Below are positions 1-7,952 of a DNA stretch of 64,000 bases, piece after piece. The first letter of the stretch is position 1. Each line of letters begins with the position of its first letter. This DNA is from JANXUR01 sp038229415 (GTDB lineage Bacteria; Acidobacteriota; Terriglobia; Terriglobales; Acidobacteriaceae), in the NCBI GenBank assembly GCA_038229415.1, contig JBBROM010000008.1, forward strand, positions 124,001 to 188,000, given 5' to 3'. The position numbers were made by a program, and so were the translations under genes. The notes beneath the pieces are model-generated. The model made no database searches, was not told the DNA's origin, and was given only the letters and a program-made list of their open reading frames with translations.

Positions 1-378
1 TGGCACTTTGATGTATTCGGCATAGGCGCCGTTATTAAACAGCAGGTCTTCGCAGAGATTTTCCTGATGGCGGGAGCAATGGAAGCAGCGACCGCAAGGT
101 GCAGAATTGAGCGCAACCACGCGCTGCCCCTTGCGAAAGTCTTTTACACCCGGCCCAACGGAGTGAACTACACCGGAGAGTTCATGCCCGAACAGGGCGG
201 GAGGCATGATCATGCGCGCGTGATATCCGCGCCGGTACACCTTAAGATCGGTACCGCAGGTGAGTGCCACCAGCACCTTGATTAGAACTTCCCCTTCGCC
301 CAGCCGGGGAATCGGAACACGCTCGATCTTTACGTCCTCTTTGCCGTACAGAACCGCCGCGTTCATCTGATGGCTCAT
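1..378 (-). CDS. Zinc-dependent alcohol dehydrogenase (partial, N-terminal part)
   Basis: The N-terminal 126 codons of a medium-chain zinc alcohol dehydrogenase; the gene continues past the left edge. Visible are the GroES-like fold, a catalytic zinc cysteine in CGTDLK, the GHE zinc motif, and the structural-zinc cysteines in CGRCFHC followed by a fourth Cys in ENLC. The ATG at 378 overlaps the stop of the upstream dehydrogenase as ATGA, which supports this start and suggests translational coupling; an in-frame ATG four codons later (366) is also possible. It is a paralogue of its upstream neighbour (NAAVLYG versus HAAVYYG openings). Members oxidise alcohols or polyols with NAD(P); the substrate cannot be read from sequence. 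Position at the end of the hopanoid operon makes side-chain or polyol metabolism possible, but that is inference. Confidence 0.88.
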   Translation of the reverse strand, partial: MSHQMNAAVLYGKEDVKIERVPIPRLGEGEVLIKVLVALTCGTDLKVYRRGYHARMIMPPALFGHELSGVVHSVGPGVKDFRKGQRVVALNSAPCGRCFHCSRHQENLCEDLLFNNGAYAEYIKVP

Positions 379-1517
379 TCGGTACTCCCTTTCGCGGACA
401 AGCCCGGCTGGATCACGATCTTCAGCGTATCCGGCTGCGGATGTGCCGCAACGCGCAAAGCTTCCACAGCATCGGTCAGGGGATAACGGTGGCTGATTAG
501 CCGCTCCAGATTCATCTCGCGGCCAAACACAAACTTCACCGAATCATCCTGCAAATCCACCGACGCGCTGTAGGAACCCATCAGCGTCTTTTCATCCACG
601 CAAATCGCGGAGGGGTCAAGCACGGCCTCGCTGCGCTGCGTTTGAGCAAACAACATCACCTTGCCACCGGGCCGGATGGCACCCATCGCCACCCGAATCA
701 GACTGTTGCCGGCCACTGCCAAGATCGCGGCATCGGCTCCCCGGCCATTGGTCAACTCCCGCACCCGCGAAATGGTGTCTTCCACAGATGCATCAATGTG
801 GCAACCCAGGCTAAATTCCCGTTCCGCCATTGTAAGTCTTTGTGAGTAAAGGTCGGAAGTTATTACACGAGCCCCTGCCCGGCGCGCCAACACCGAGAGC
901 ATGATGCCGATGGGGCCTTGCCCCATCACCAGCACGTTGTCGCCAGACTGCAAGCCCATGCTGGCTATACCTTTGATGCAGGTATTCGCCGGTTCCACGA
1001 AGCACGCTTGCTCGAAACTCACGTTGTCGGGAATCGGCACCACTCCCCCGTCGCGAACGATCCAGTCCATCACGCGGACATATTCGGCGAAGCCGCCGCC
1101 GCTAGGCTCATACCCGGCCGTGCAGCCAACTTTCTTATAAGTCGGGCACTGGGCGAAAACCTTGCGGTGGCAGTAGAAACAGTCGCGGCAGGGAATGTGA
1201 TGGAACACCATCACCCGGTCGCCAATCCTGAAGCGACTCACACCATCGCCAATCGCCGCAACAGTTCCGGCAGTTTCGTGTCCGAAGATGCGAGGCGCGG
1301 AATGTGAACCAGTGGCAATCTTCTTGAGGTCAGTCCCGCAGATACCGCACGTATCCACCTGAATCAGAATCTCCCCCGCACCAATGGCTGGCACCGGGAC
1401 TGTCTCCAGACGTACGTCGTTGAGTCCGTAATACACGGCAGCGTGCATCTGCTGCGGAATCTCGCGCAGTCTGGTCGAACGCGGTGCTTCTGCGGAAATT
1501 GTGTCTGACGTAGCCAA
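375..1517 (-). CDS. Zinc-dependent alcohol dehydrogenase (sorbitol/threonine dehydrogenase-like)
   Basis: A 380-residue medium-chain dehydrogenase. The catalytic zinc motif CGICGTDLK, GHETAG, a structural-zinc loop CRDCFYC...C, and a Rossmann motif GQGPIG in the middle are all present, so it should be an active NAD(P)-dependent oxidoreductase. The substrate is unknown; sorbitol or L-threonine dehydrogenase-like proteins are the nearest relatives I recognise. The listed start is a TTG three bases after the hpnG stop, with GGAGG 11 bases upstream. An in-frame ATG 23 codons later (1448), opening HAAVYYG, matches the start of the downstream paralogue and is a serious alternative. It is the penultimate visible gene of the operon M28 peptidase-hpnA-hpnG-adh-adh. 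Confidence 0.87.
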   Translation of the reverse strand: MATSDTISAEAPRSTRLREIPQQMHAAVYYGLNDVRLETVPVPAIGAGEILIQVDTCGICGTDLKKIATGSHSAPRIFGHETAGTVAAIGDGVSRFRIGDRVMVFHHIPCRDCFYCHRKVFAQCPTYKKVGCTAGYEPSGGGFAEYVRVMDWIVRDGGVVPIPDNVSFEQACFVEPANTCIKGIASMGLQSGDNVLVMGQGPIGIMLSVLARRAGARVITSDLYSQRLTMAEREFSLGCHIDASVEDTISRVRELTNGRGADAAILAVAGNSLIRVAMGAIRPGGKVMLFAQTQRSEAVLDPSAICVDEKTLMGSYSASVDLQDDSVKFVFGREMNLERLISHRYPLTDAVEALRVAAHPQPDTLKIVIQPGLSAKGSTE

Positions 1518-1520
1518 GCT

Positions 1521-2243
1521 CTAATTCGCCTCCGTTAAGGGAATGCCTTCAGCAATCGAAACGCCGGTCTTCACGCTTTCCAAATAGCCGAGCAGAGCTT
1601 GCGCTAGCGCCTGCGCTGCCAAGGAGGAGTTCCTGCCTAATCGCGCCACCGGGAGCCACCAGTCGGGATGCATCACTGTCGCCAGCACGAATCGCGCGGT
1701 CTGGAATTGCCCCTGAGCGTCCACAAACCGATCCATGGGCGGCAAAGCGAAATCCAAATCGTCCGAGACTGCCTTCACCGCGCGAAAATCCACGCCACGC
1801 CAGCCACAGGCGCGTGCCACCGACGACGCTTCCATGTCCACAATTTGCGCCCCGTACTGGGTGGCGAGTGTTTCTTTGCCGGGCTTGCCCACCACGGAAC
1901 CGTGGCTAATGAGTACTCCGTACCCCGCGCCGCGATCCTGTCGGGTACCGTCCCGCGAATCAAGGACCGTTCGCGGCCAAAACACATTCCCCACCTTAAG
2001 CTCCGGAACCAACGCTCCGCACAAACCGGCTGAGATAATTTCGTGCGGCGCAAAAGTCTGGATCATGGCCTCGGTCGCTCGCCGTGCTGCCTCGCCGCCA
2101 ATACCGCCCGCCAATGCCACCACGTCATTGCTCTCAAATACGGTGTAGTCGCGATCGTTCATGTGGCGCACACTTCGGCTCCAACCCTTTACCAGCGGGG
2201 CCAACTCCATCGGCAAAGCCGTAAGTATGGCGACTCTACACAT
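1521..2243 (-). CDS. hpnG: Hopanoid-associated phosphorylase HpnG
   Basis: A 240-residue protein of the nucleoside phosphorylase/MTA-SAH nucleosidase fold. An N-terminal beta strand reads VAILTALPMELAP; a central GLCGAL segment and the DMEAS and VSDD motifs near the C-terminus are typical purine-base and ribose-binding residues. In hopanoid producers HpnG removes adenine from adenosylhopane to give phosphoribosylhopane on the way to bacteriohopanetetrol. The ATG at 2243 is chosen over one 14 codons upstream because the family starts directly at the first beta strand; it overlaps the hpnA stop by 8 bases. Adjacency to hpnA and the nearby shc give strong support over a plain MTA nucleosidase. 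HpnH, which makes adenosylhopane, is not in the window. Confidence 0.87.
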   Translation of the reverse strand: MCRVAILTALPMELAPLVKGWSRSVRHMNDRDYTVFESNDVVALAGGIGGEAARRATEAMIQTFAPHEIISAGLCGALVPELKVGNVFWPRTVLDSRDGTRQDRGAGYGVLISHGSVVGKPGKETLATQYGAQIVDMEASSVARACGWRGVDFRAVKAVSDDLDFALPPMDRFVDAQGQFQTARFVLATVMHPDWWLPVARLGRNSSLAAQALAQALLGYLESVKTGVSIAEGIPLTEAN

Positions 2244-3234
2244 AGCCGTTTTCCCGGTACCACTGGGCTGCCCGCCGCAGCGCACCCTCTACGGGCAGCA
2301 CCTTCCATCCCAATTCACGCTCCGCTTTGGCCGATGACGCAAACATCTTCTTGCGGCCCATCCGCACCGCTTCCACCGTGGCGCGTGGCTCTTTGCCCTG
2401 TAGGTATCCGGTGAACACTTCATCCACCACGGCCGCGCCAAACGCTACAAAGAACGGAACCTTCACTGTCGGCGAAGGCAAACCTGTGATCGCACCCAGC
2501 TTATCCAGCAGCGCCTTGAGGGTTAAATCCTCACCGCCCAGAATATACCTTTCGCCGGGTCGAGCCTTCTCATATGCCATTAGATGCCCGCGGGCGCACT
2601 CGGTGGCATCCACCAGATTCAGCCCTGTATCCAAGTAGGCCGGAAATTTGCGCTTCAGGAAATCCAGCACAATCCTGCCTGTTGGCGTCGGCTTCAGATC
2701 ACCTTCCCCCACTGGCGTCGTAGGATTCACGATCACCACATGCTGCCCGATCTTCGCCGCCTCAATCGCAACCTGTTCGGCCATGAACTTTGAGCGTTTG
2801 TAGTGCCCGATCATGTCTGGCAGAGCGACAGGAGATTCCTCGTCCACGGTCGTTCCGCTCCTGGTGAGTTCCATCGTGAAGCCCATGGTCGCTACGCTGC
2901 TGGTGTAAACCACGCGCGAAATACCCGCTTCACGCGCCGCTGCCAGAATCGCCCGCGTTCCCTCGACATTCGAACGGTACATTTCTTGTGGATCCCGCAC
3001 CCACAGGCGATAGTCCGCCGCAACGTGAAACACCGCATCGCATCCCTGCATCGCCGCACGTAGCGACTCCGGCTGGCGTAAGTCCCCGGTCACATGCTCC
3101 GCCGCTAGCGATGCGATATTCCGCAAGTCGCTCGTGGGTCGCACCAGCAGGCGCAGTAGCGCGCCCTGCTCCGCCAGAACTTTCGCCACGTGGCTACCCA
3201 GAAAGCCCGTCGCACCGGTGACGAATGCCTTCAC
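2236..3234 (-). CDS. hpnA: Hopanoid-associated NAD-dependent epimerase HpnA
   Basis: A 332-residue extended short-chain dehydrogenase/reductase. The NAD-binding glycine motif TGATGFLG is at the N-terminus, a catalytic YKRSK (YxxxK) lies near residue 144, and an upstream TSSVATMG serine segment completes the triad. Length matches the HpnA family, putative sugar epimerases encoded in hopanoid clusters; the reaction is not settled. Translation starts at a GTG immediately after the TAG of the upstream M28 peptidase, with no spacer, so coupling is likely. hpnG overlaps its 3' end. An unrelated epimerase/dehydratase is the alternative, but the hpnG-hpnA order makes HpnA the best call. Confidence 0.87.
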   Translation of the reverse strand: MKAFVTGATGFLGSHVAKVLAEQGALLRLLVRPTSDLRNIASLAAEHVTGDLRQPESLRAAMQGCDAVFHVAADYRLWVRDPQEMYRSNVEGTRAILAAAREAGISRVVYTSSVATMGFTMELTRSGTTVDEESPVALPDMIGHYKRSKFMAEQVAIEAAKIGQHVVIVNPTTPVGEGDLKPTPTGRIVLDFLKRKFPAYLDTGLNLVDATECARGHLMAYEKARPGERYILGGEDLTLKALLDKLGAITGLPSPTVKVPFFVAFGAAVVDEVFTGYLQGKEPRATVEAVRMGRKKMFASSAKAERELGWKVLPVEGALRRAAQWYRENGYV

Positions 3235-4704
3235 CTAGGGCTGCCCTCCCGGATTCCACTTGGGTTCGAAATCGGCGTTCACCAGCCACTGCAACGGCGC
3301 GATCATACTGCCAATCGCCCGCTCCATGTGGTCAAAGTCAATGTGCGCCAGGTCGTCGCTCGGCTCGTGATAGTCCGGATGCAATCCGAAGCTCGAAACT
3401 GTTTGCGCGACAATACCGCGCTTGGCTAGCTGGTAGTTGTCCGAGCGCTGAAAGAAATTTTCCTCGGGCCGGGCATCGGCCACCAACTTTGCACCATGCG
3501 CCGCTAACGTAGGACCGAGGTTCGAGCGTGTCCATCCCGTGAGCCACAATTCGTCAGGCTTGTACTTGGGATCGGGTCGGCCGATCATCTCAAAGTTCAG
3601 GTTGGCGGCGATATTCTGCAACGGTAGCGGCGGATGACTGGTGAAGTAATCCGACCCAAACTCGCCCGCCTCTTCACTCCCAAACAGCGCAAAGATCATC
3701 GTCCGCCGAGGGCGAGGCCCAGCGCCAAAAACCCTCGCTAACTCCAGCACCGCCGTGGTGCCGGACGCATCATCGTCGGCTCCGTTGTATATCGCATCGC
3801 CTTTTACTGGCTCACCCACGCCCAAGTGATCCAGATGCGCACTCAGCAAGATCGCATCCAGATTCAGCGCCGGATCGCTTCCCGCAATCATCCCCACCGC
3901 GTTCCATGTGTAGGTATGCTCTTCCGGCTTTAACGGGCCCGAAAAACTGACCACAACCCCGTCGGCCATCGCCTGCAATGCGCTTGCCGCCGCAGCGCTT
4001 AGTCGGACGATGTTGAAGTGACCTTCCTGGGATGCGCTGCCTTCCACATGCGCCCCCACTTCGGGCAGTCCTTCCACCTTGGCGTCCATGCCCTCGTAAA
4101 GAACGGCGAACGCACCCTTGGTCAAAAATCCAGAGATCGCGGCACGCCGCTTTTCTTTATCGCCCGTGACGAACACCACCGCTCCCGGATGCACTTGCGC
4201 CGGATCGCTGCCGACATCAAGCTTTTGCAATGGCCCAGTGAAGGACGCGTCACTTAAAACGCGCACCTGAATGTCTTTACCATGTGTCCACATGGCCATA
4301 TGCTCGCCTTCGCCTATTTTGAGCTCCGGCGCGGCACTAAACCCACGCTTTATGACCGTCACCTTTTGGATGAACGTACCCTTGTCGCCAGCGGGTGTCA
4401 GCCCATAAGCATGCATTTGGGCCGCAATGTAAGTGGCAGCCAATAGCTCGTCCGGCGTTCCGCTACCACGTCCGCGCAAGGCATCGCTAGCCAGGAACTC
4501 CATGTGCGCTTCAATACACGCCGGACATAACAGGGCTGGCAACACCAGCTTGGGCTTGTCTTCTGGTCGCGCGGAATAGTCCTGTGCGAACGTAGCACTC
4601 GCCGACGAAATCACCCACATTAGCAAGCCCGCAGCGCAAATCCGCACCATGCTCGTCACTCTTCTCAAACCCATCTCCTGCATCCGTTCTTGCTTGCCAT
4701 CCAC
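3235..4704 (-). CDS. Secreted M28 family zinc peptidase with PA domain
   Basis: A putative di-zinc aminopeptidase of about 489 residues, exported. A hydrophobic signal segment ends near ATFAQ; a protease-associated region with a VVFVTGD core follows; the M28 domain then shows AHLDHLG, GADDDASG, FGSEEAGE and HEPSDD, which carry the expected zinc ligands and catalytic acid. The outermost start is a GTG at 4704. Internal starts at the 8th, 11th, 13th (TTG, with AGGAG six bases upstream) and 19th codons are all possible, and those near codons 13-19 give the most natural signal peptide. It sits between the terminator after shc and hpnA, and seems to open the second hopanoid transcript. Why a peptidase is here is unclear. 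Confidence 0.88.
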   Translation of the reverse strand: MDGKQERMQEMGLRRVTSMVRICAAGLLMWVISSASATFAQDYSARPEDKPKLVLPALLCPACIEAHMEFLASDALRGRGSGTPDELLAATYIAAQMHAYGLTPAGDKGTFIQKVTVIKRGFSAAPELKIGEGEHMAMWTHGKDIQVRVLSDASFTGPLQKLDVGSDPAQVHPGAVVFVTGDKEKRRAAISGFLTKGAFAVLYEGMDAKVEGLPEVGAHVEGSASQEGHFNIVRLSAAAASALQAMADGVVVSFSGPLKPEEHTYTWNAVGMIAGSDPALNLDAILLSAHLDHLGVGEPVKGDAIYNGADDDASGTTAVLELARVFGAGPRPRRTMIFALFGSEEAGEFGSDYFTSHPPLPLQNIAANLNFEMIGRPDPKYKPDELWLTGWTRSNLGPTLAAHGAKLVADARPEENFFQRSDNYQLAKRGIVAQTVSSFGLHPDYHEPSDDLAHIDFDHMERAIGSMIAPLQWLVNADFEPKWNPGGQP

Positions 4705-4714
4705 GCCACTCAGA

Positions 4715-4748
4715 TAAAAGGCGCAAGCTGCACCAAGCAGCCTGCGCC
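4715..4748 (-). terminator. Rho-independent terminator after shc
   Basis: On the minus strand the arms GGCGCA-GCTGC and GCAGC-TGCGCC pair with one internal mismatch (11 base pairs, 5-base loop), directly followed by TTTT. It lies 19 bases past the shc stop and before the M28 peptidase gene, so it should separate ispH/shc transcription from the M28-hpnA-hpnG-adh unit, fully or as an attenuator. No T run follows on the other strand. Confidence 0.72.
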
Positions 4749-4766
4749 ATGTTCCGTTTCAAACTT

Positions 4767-6773
4767 CTACGACGCCCGCGCGGAACTCCCTCCCGCTGCG
4801 CTCGTCAGGTTCGCTGCGTTGGCTTCCATGCCTCGCCGATAAGCCGCCAGCGCCAGCAGCGGGAAGTACTCGGCATACATGTGGTACTTCAGGTAGAACA
4901 CGCGCGGGAAGCCGGTGCCGGTATACGGAACTTCCTTCCAACCACCGCTCGGCAACTGATTCTGTAGCAGCCACTCCACGCCGCGATGTACCGATTCACT
5001 GCGCAGGTCGCCCGACGCCACCAGTCCCATGATGCCCCACGCCGTCTGCGATGCGGTGCTCGGCCCCACGCCGCGCAGTACTGGATTGTCGTAGGATCCC
5101 AGCGTCTCGCCCCAGCCACCGTCGCTGTTCTGCACCATGCGCAGCCATTCCACGGCCTGCAGCATGTAAGACTCGTCGCGATCCACGCCGATGGCTTCCA
5201 GTCCGCGCAGACACAGCATGGTGCCATACACGTAGTTGCAGCCCCAGCGCCCGAACCACGAACCGTCCGCTTCCTGTTCACTCACAATGAACTCAATCGC
5301 CCGCTGAATCCGCTTGTCATTGCGGGTATATCCTCGCGCTGCCAGCATTTCCAAAACTCGGCCAGTGATGTCCACCGTCGGCGGATCGAGCATGGCGTTG
5401 TGATCGGCGAACGGAATGTTCTGGAACACCATTTTGGTGTTGTTCTTGTCGAACGCCGCCCAACCGCCGTTCCGGCACTGCATGGAGAATACCCATTCAA
5501 TCGCGCGATCCAAGCTCTCCATCTGGTAACGCTCGTTGGGATGGTCAATCAGGTTCAACGCGAGACATACCTGCGCCGTGTCGTCGACGTCCGGATAGAA
5601 CTCATTGTTGAACTCGAAGTACCAGCCGGCCGGTGCCACGCCTGGATTCTTGACGCACCAATCCCCGGGATGCGTCACCTGCTTCTTCAGCACCCAATCG
5701 GCAGCCTTAACCAGGCGCTGCTCCTTGCGGTCTACTCCGCTCTCGCTCAGCGCAAACATCGCGTACACCGAATCCCAAACCGGCGACTTGCAGGGCTGCA
5801 TGCGGAAGGTGTCTTCCTCCTCGATGCCGAGTTGCTCGAACTCATCGAGAGCGCGGATGAACAGCGGATCGTCCACCGAATAACCCAAGCAGCGCAGTGC
5901 AATAATCGAATTCATCATCGCCGGGTAAATCGCGCCCAGGCCATCGCTCATCTCAAAGCGTTCCAGCATCCACTTCTCTGTGGCCTTGATCGCCACCGAA
6001 CGCAGCGGGCGAATATGGAAGCGCTCCAGCCAGTGTGTCAGCCGATCCGCCGCCAAAAAGAAATTCCGCCAACTGACGATCCGCTTCGCATCCCAATGCA
6101 AGTGCAGATCGGCGTCTTCCCTGCCGCCCACAAACAGTTCGTCAATCGCCATCTCAGGCGAAATTTTCTTAAATGGCTTCTTGGCATACACGATCGCCAG
6201 CGGCATGAAGATGCCACGCGACCACGACGACATCTCGTAGATGTTGAACCAGAACCAGTTGGGGAACAGCACCATCTCTGGCGGAATGGCGGGGACGGCA
6301 TCGTAGTCATACTGGCCGAAGAAGCAGAGATAAATTTTGGTGTAGGTGTTGCACTTGGTCACGCCGCCCAAGGCAAGAATCTTGCGGCGGGCGCGCTCCA
6401 TCGCTGGATTGTCTGGCGTAAATCCGCACAGCTTAAGCGCGAAATACGCCTTGACGGACGCACTGATCTCCGACGGGCCCAGCTCATAAATCGGCCAGCC
6501 GCCATCCTCGTTCTGATGCGCCAGTATCCAGTTACAGGCTTTGCGGAATTTTTTCGCGTCGCCCGTACCCAGCAGCGTGTGCATCATGATGTAGTCGGAC
6601 TCGAGCGTGGAATCCGCTTCGAGTTCGCCACACCAGTAGCCATCCTCGTGCTGGATGGAAAATAGATAATCCTGCGCCCGTTTGACCGCCGAAGAAACCC
6701 GGCCGAGCGCTACTTCCCAGGGAGACTGCCGCCGCTCCCGTTCCTGACGCGGCGACGAGTAGGCTTCGCTCAT
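4767..6773 (-). CDS. shc: Squalene-hopene cyclase
   Basis: Class II triterpene cyclase of 668 residues, close to the family norm; it cyclises squalene to hopene/hopanol at the cytoplasmic membrane. The catalytic DxDD acid motif is DVDD at residues 395-398. Several QW repeats of the QxxxGxW type are visible along the protein, for example QNEDGGW near the N-terminus, QCRNGGW, QEADGSW, QNSDGGW and QLPSGGW towards the C-terminus. The ATG has GAGGAG eight bases upstream. ispH lies 18 bases upstream on the same strand, so isoprenoid precursor supply and hopanoid formation are probably co-transcribed. A terminator follows. The short C-terminal tail rich in Ala and Ser is not conserved in the family. 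Confidence 0.97.
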   Translation of the reverse strand: MSEAYSSPRQERERRQSPWEVALGRVSSAVKRAQDYLFSIQHEDGYWCGELEADSTLESDYIMMHTLLGTGDAKKFRKACNWILAHQNEDGGWPIYELGPSEISASVKAYFALKLCGFTPDNPAMERARRKILALGGVTKCNTYTKIYLCFFGQYDYDAVPAIPPEMVLFPNWFWFNIYEMSSWSRGIFMPLAIVYAKKPFKKISPEMAIDELFVGGREDADLHLHWDAKRIVSWRNFFLAADRLTHWLERFHIRPLRSVAIKATEKWMLERFEMSDGLGAIYPAMMNSIIALRCLGYSVDDPLFIRALDEFEQLGIEEEDTFRMQPCKSPVWDSVYAMFALSESGVDRKEQRLVKAADWVLKKQVTHPGDWCVKNPGVAPAGWYFEFNNEFYPDVDDTAQVCLALNLIDHPNERYQMESLDRAIEWVFSMQCRNGGWAAFDKNNTKMVFQNIPFADHNAMLDPPTVDITGRVLEMLAARGYTRNDKRIQRAIEFIVSEQEADGSWFGRWGCNYVYGTMLCLRGLEAIGVDRDESYMLQAVEWLRMVQNSDGGWGETLGSYDNPVLRGVGPSTASQTAWGIMGLVASGDLRSESVHRGVEWLLQNQLPSGGWKEVPYTGTGFPRVFYLKYHMYAEYFPLLALAAYRRGMEANAANLTSAAGGSSARAS

Positions 6774-6791
6774 CGTTTTCGCTCCTCGGAC

Positions 6792-7772
6792 TTAATCTGC
6801 GTGCACGGTGGTCGGTTTGGGTGCGCTGGCAATCGCTTCCACAATCTCGGGAGGCAAGCCAAAGCGCACATTTTCCGGCATCACTTCTACTTCGCGCACG
6901 TTATTGAATCCCCGCTCGCTGAGGAATTGCACCACTTCCTCAACCAGACATTCAGGAGCCGAGGCCCCAGCCGTCACCGCCAGTGTATTTACTCCATTCA
7001 GCCATTCGGGCTGAATATCCTTGCAACTATCTATGAGATGCGAACTGGTGCCTAAGTTTCGCGAAACTTCCACTAAACGGTTGGAATTGGAAGAATTTTC
7101 CGATCCGACAACCAGCAGCAGGTCCGCTTCCTCGGCCACGTGCTTTACCGCAACCTGCCGATTTTCGGTCGCATAGCAAATATCCTTGGCGTGGGGACCG
7201 CGAATCTTGGGGAACTTTGCCTGCAACGCAGCGATGATACTCACCGACTCGTCGAGGCTAAGCGTCGTCTGCGTCAGGTAGGCAATCCGCTCCGGATCGG
7301 GCACTTGCAATCCGGCTACTTCTTCCACCGAACCGACCACCTGGGTCACGGCTGGAGCCTCGCCCATGGTGCCCACAATCTCATCGTGATCGCGATGGCC
7401 GATGAGGATGAGCGAGTTCCCTTCCTTGGCGAACTTCACCGCCTCCACATGCACCTTGGTGACTAGCGGACAGGTTGCGTCCACTACGCGCAGGCCGCGT
7501 TCTTTGGCGTCTTCGCGAACTTCCGGCGAAACCCCGTGCGCGCTATAAATCACGCGCTCGCCCCTGGGCACCTCGTCCAGCTCGTCCACGAAGATCGCGC
7601 CCTTGCTTTGCAAGTCTTCGACTACGAAGCGATTATGGACGATCTCCTTGCGCACATAGATGGGCGGCCCGAAGGTCTCAAGGGCGATGCGAACAATGTC
7701 AATGGCACGAACCACGCCTGCGCAAAATCCGCGCGGCTTCAGCAAAAGAACGGTCTTCCCAGTATCAGACAA
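6792..7772 (-). CDS. ispH: 4-hydroxy-3-methylbut-2-enyl diphosphate reductase IspH
   Basis: The last enzyme of the MEP isoprenoid pathway: an iron-sulfur protein that converts HMBPP to IPP and DMAPP. The three cluster-binding cysteines are visible in RGFCAGV (Cys17), DATCPLV and PECLVEE, together with the SAHGVSP and HRDHDE motifs that surround the substrate. Length is 326 residues, normal for the family. The start is a TTG with GAGG seven bases upstream; no ATG lies nearby in frame. It is immediately upstream of squalene-hopene cyclase, so the pair links C5 precursor formation to hopanoids. Confidence 0.97.
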   Translation of the reverse strand: MSDTGKTVLLLKPRGFCAGVVRAIDIVRIALETFGPPIYVRKEIVHNRFVVEDLQSKGAIFVDELDEVPRGERVIYSAHGVSPEVREDAKERGLRVVDATCPLVTKVHVEAVKFAKEGNSLILIGHRDHDEIVGTMGEAPAVTQVVGSVEEVAGLQVPDPERIAYLTQTTLSLDESVSIIAALQAKFPKIRGPHAKDICYATENRQVAVKHVAEEADLLLVVGSENSSNSNRLVEVSRNLGTSSHLIDSCKDIQPEWLNGVNTLAVTAGASAPECLVEEVVQFLSERGFNNVREVEVMPENVRFGLPPEIVEAIASAPKPTTVHAD

Positions 7773-7830
7773 TGCCAGACCTCGTTTAGGACAAGAATCC
7801 CCAAAATAGTGATGAATCTATAGCTTACAA

Positions 7831-7866
7831 GGTTAGCTCCCCTTAAGTCGAGAACTGAGGCTAACC
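7831..7866. repeat. Spaced inverted repeat upstream of ispH
   Basis: Seven-base arms GGTTAGC and GCTAACC are separated by 22 bases, 59-94 bases upstream of the ispH start. It could be an operator or chance; no regulator is encoded next to it and no clear promoter hexamers were found in the gap between recN and ispH. Confidence 0.25.
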
Positions 7867-7926
7867 CATTGGATGCGCGGGAATTAGTAGTGGTTGGCAG
7901 GGTGGTGCAGGGAGTGGCAATGAGCG

Positions 7927-7948
7927 AAAGTGCAGCCACGTGCACTTT
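7927..7948. terminator. Hairpin after recN, possible weak terminator
   Basis: The 8-base arms AAAGTGCA and TGCACTTT flank a 6-base loop just past the recN stop. Only a poor T-rich run follows on the minus strand, so termination strength is doubtful. Confidence 0.35.
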
Positions 7949-7952
7949 GTAT

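Noticed and set aside
4986..6665. Long open frame (559 codons) on the plus strand opposite shc
   Set aside because: It lies wholly inside the convincing shc gene, has no recognisable motif and is the usual shadow of a GC-rich gene with strong codon bias.
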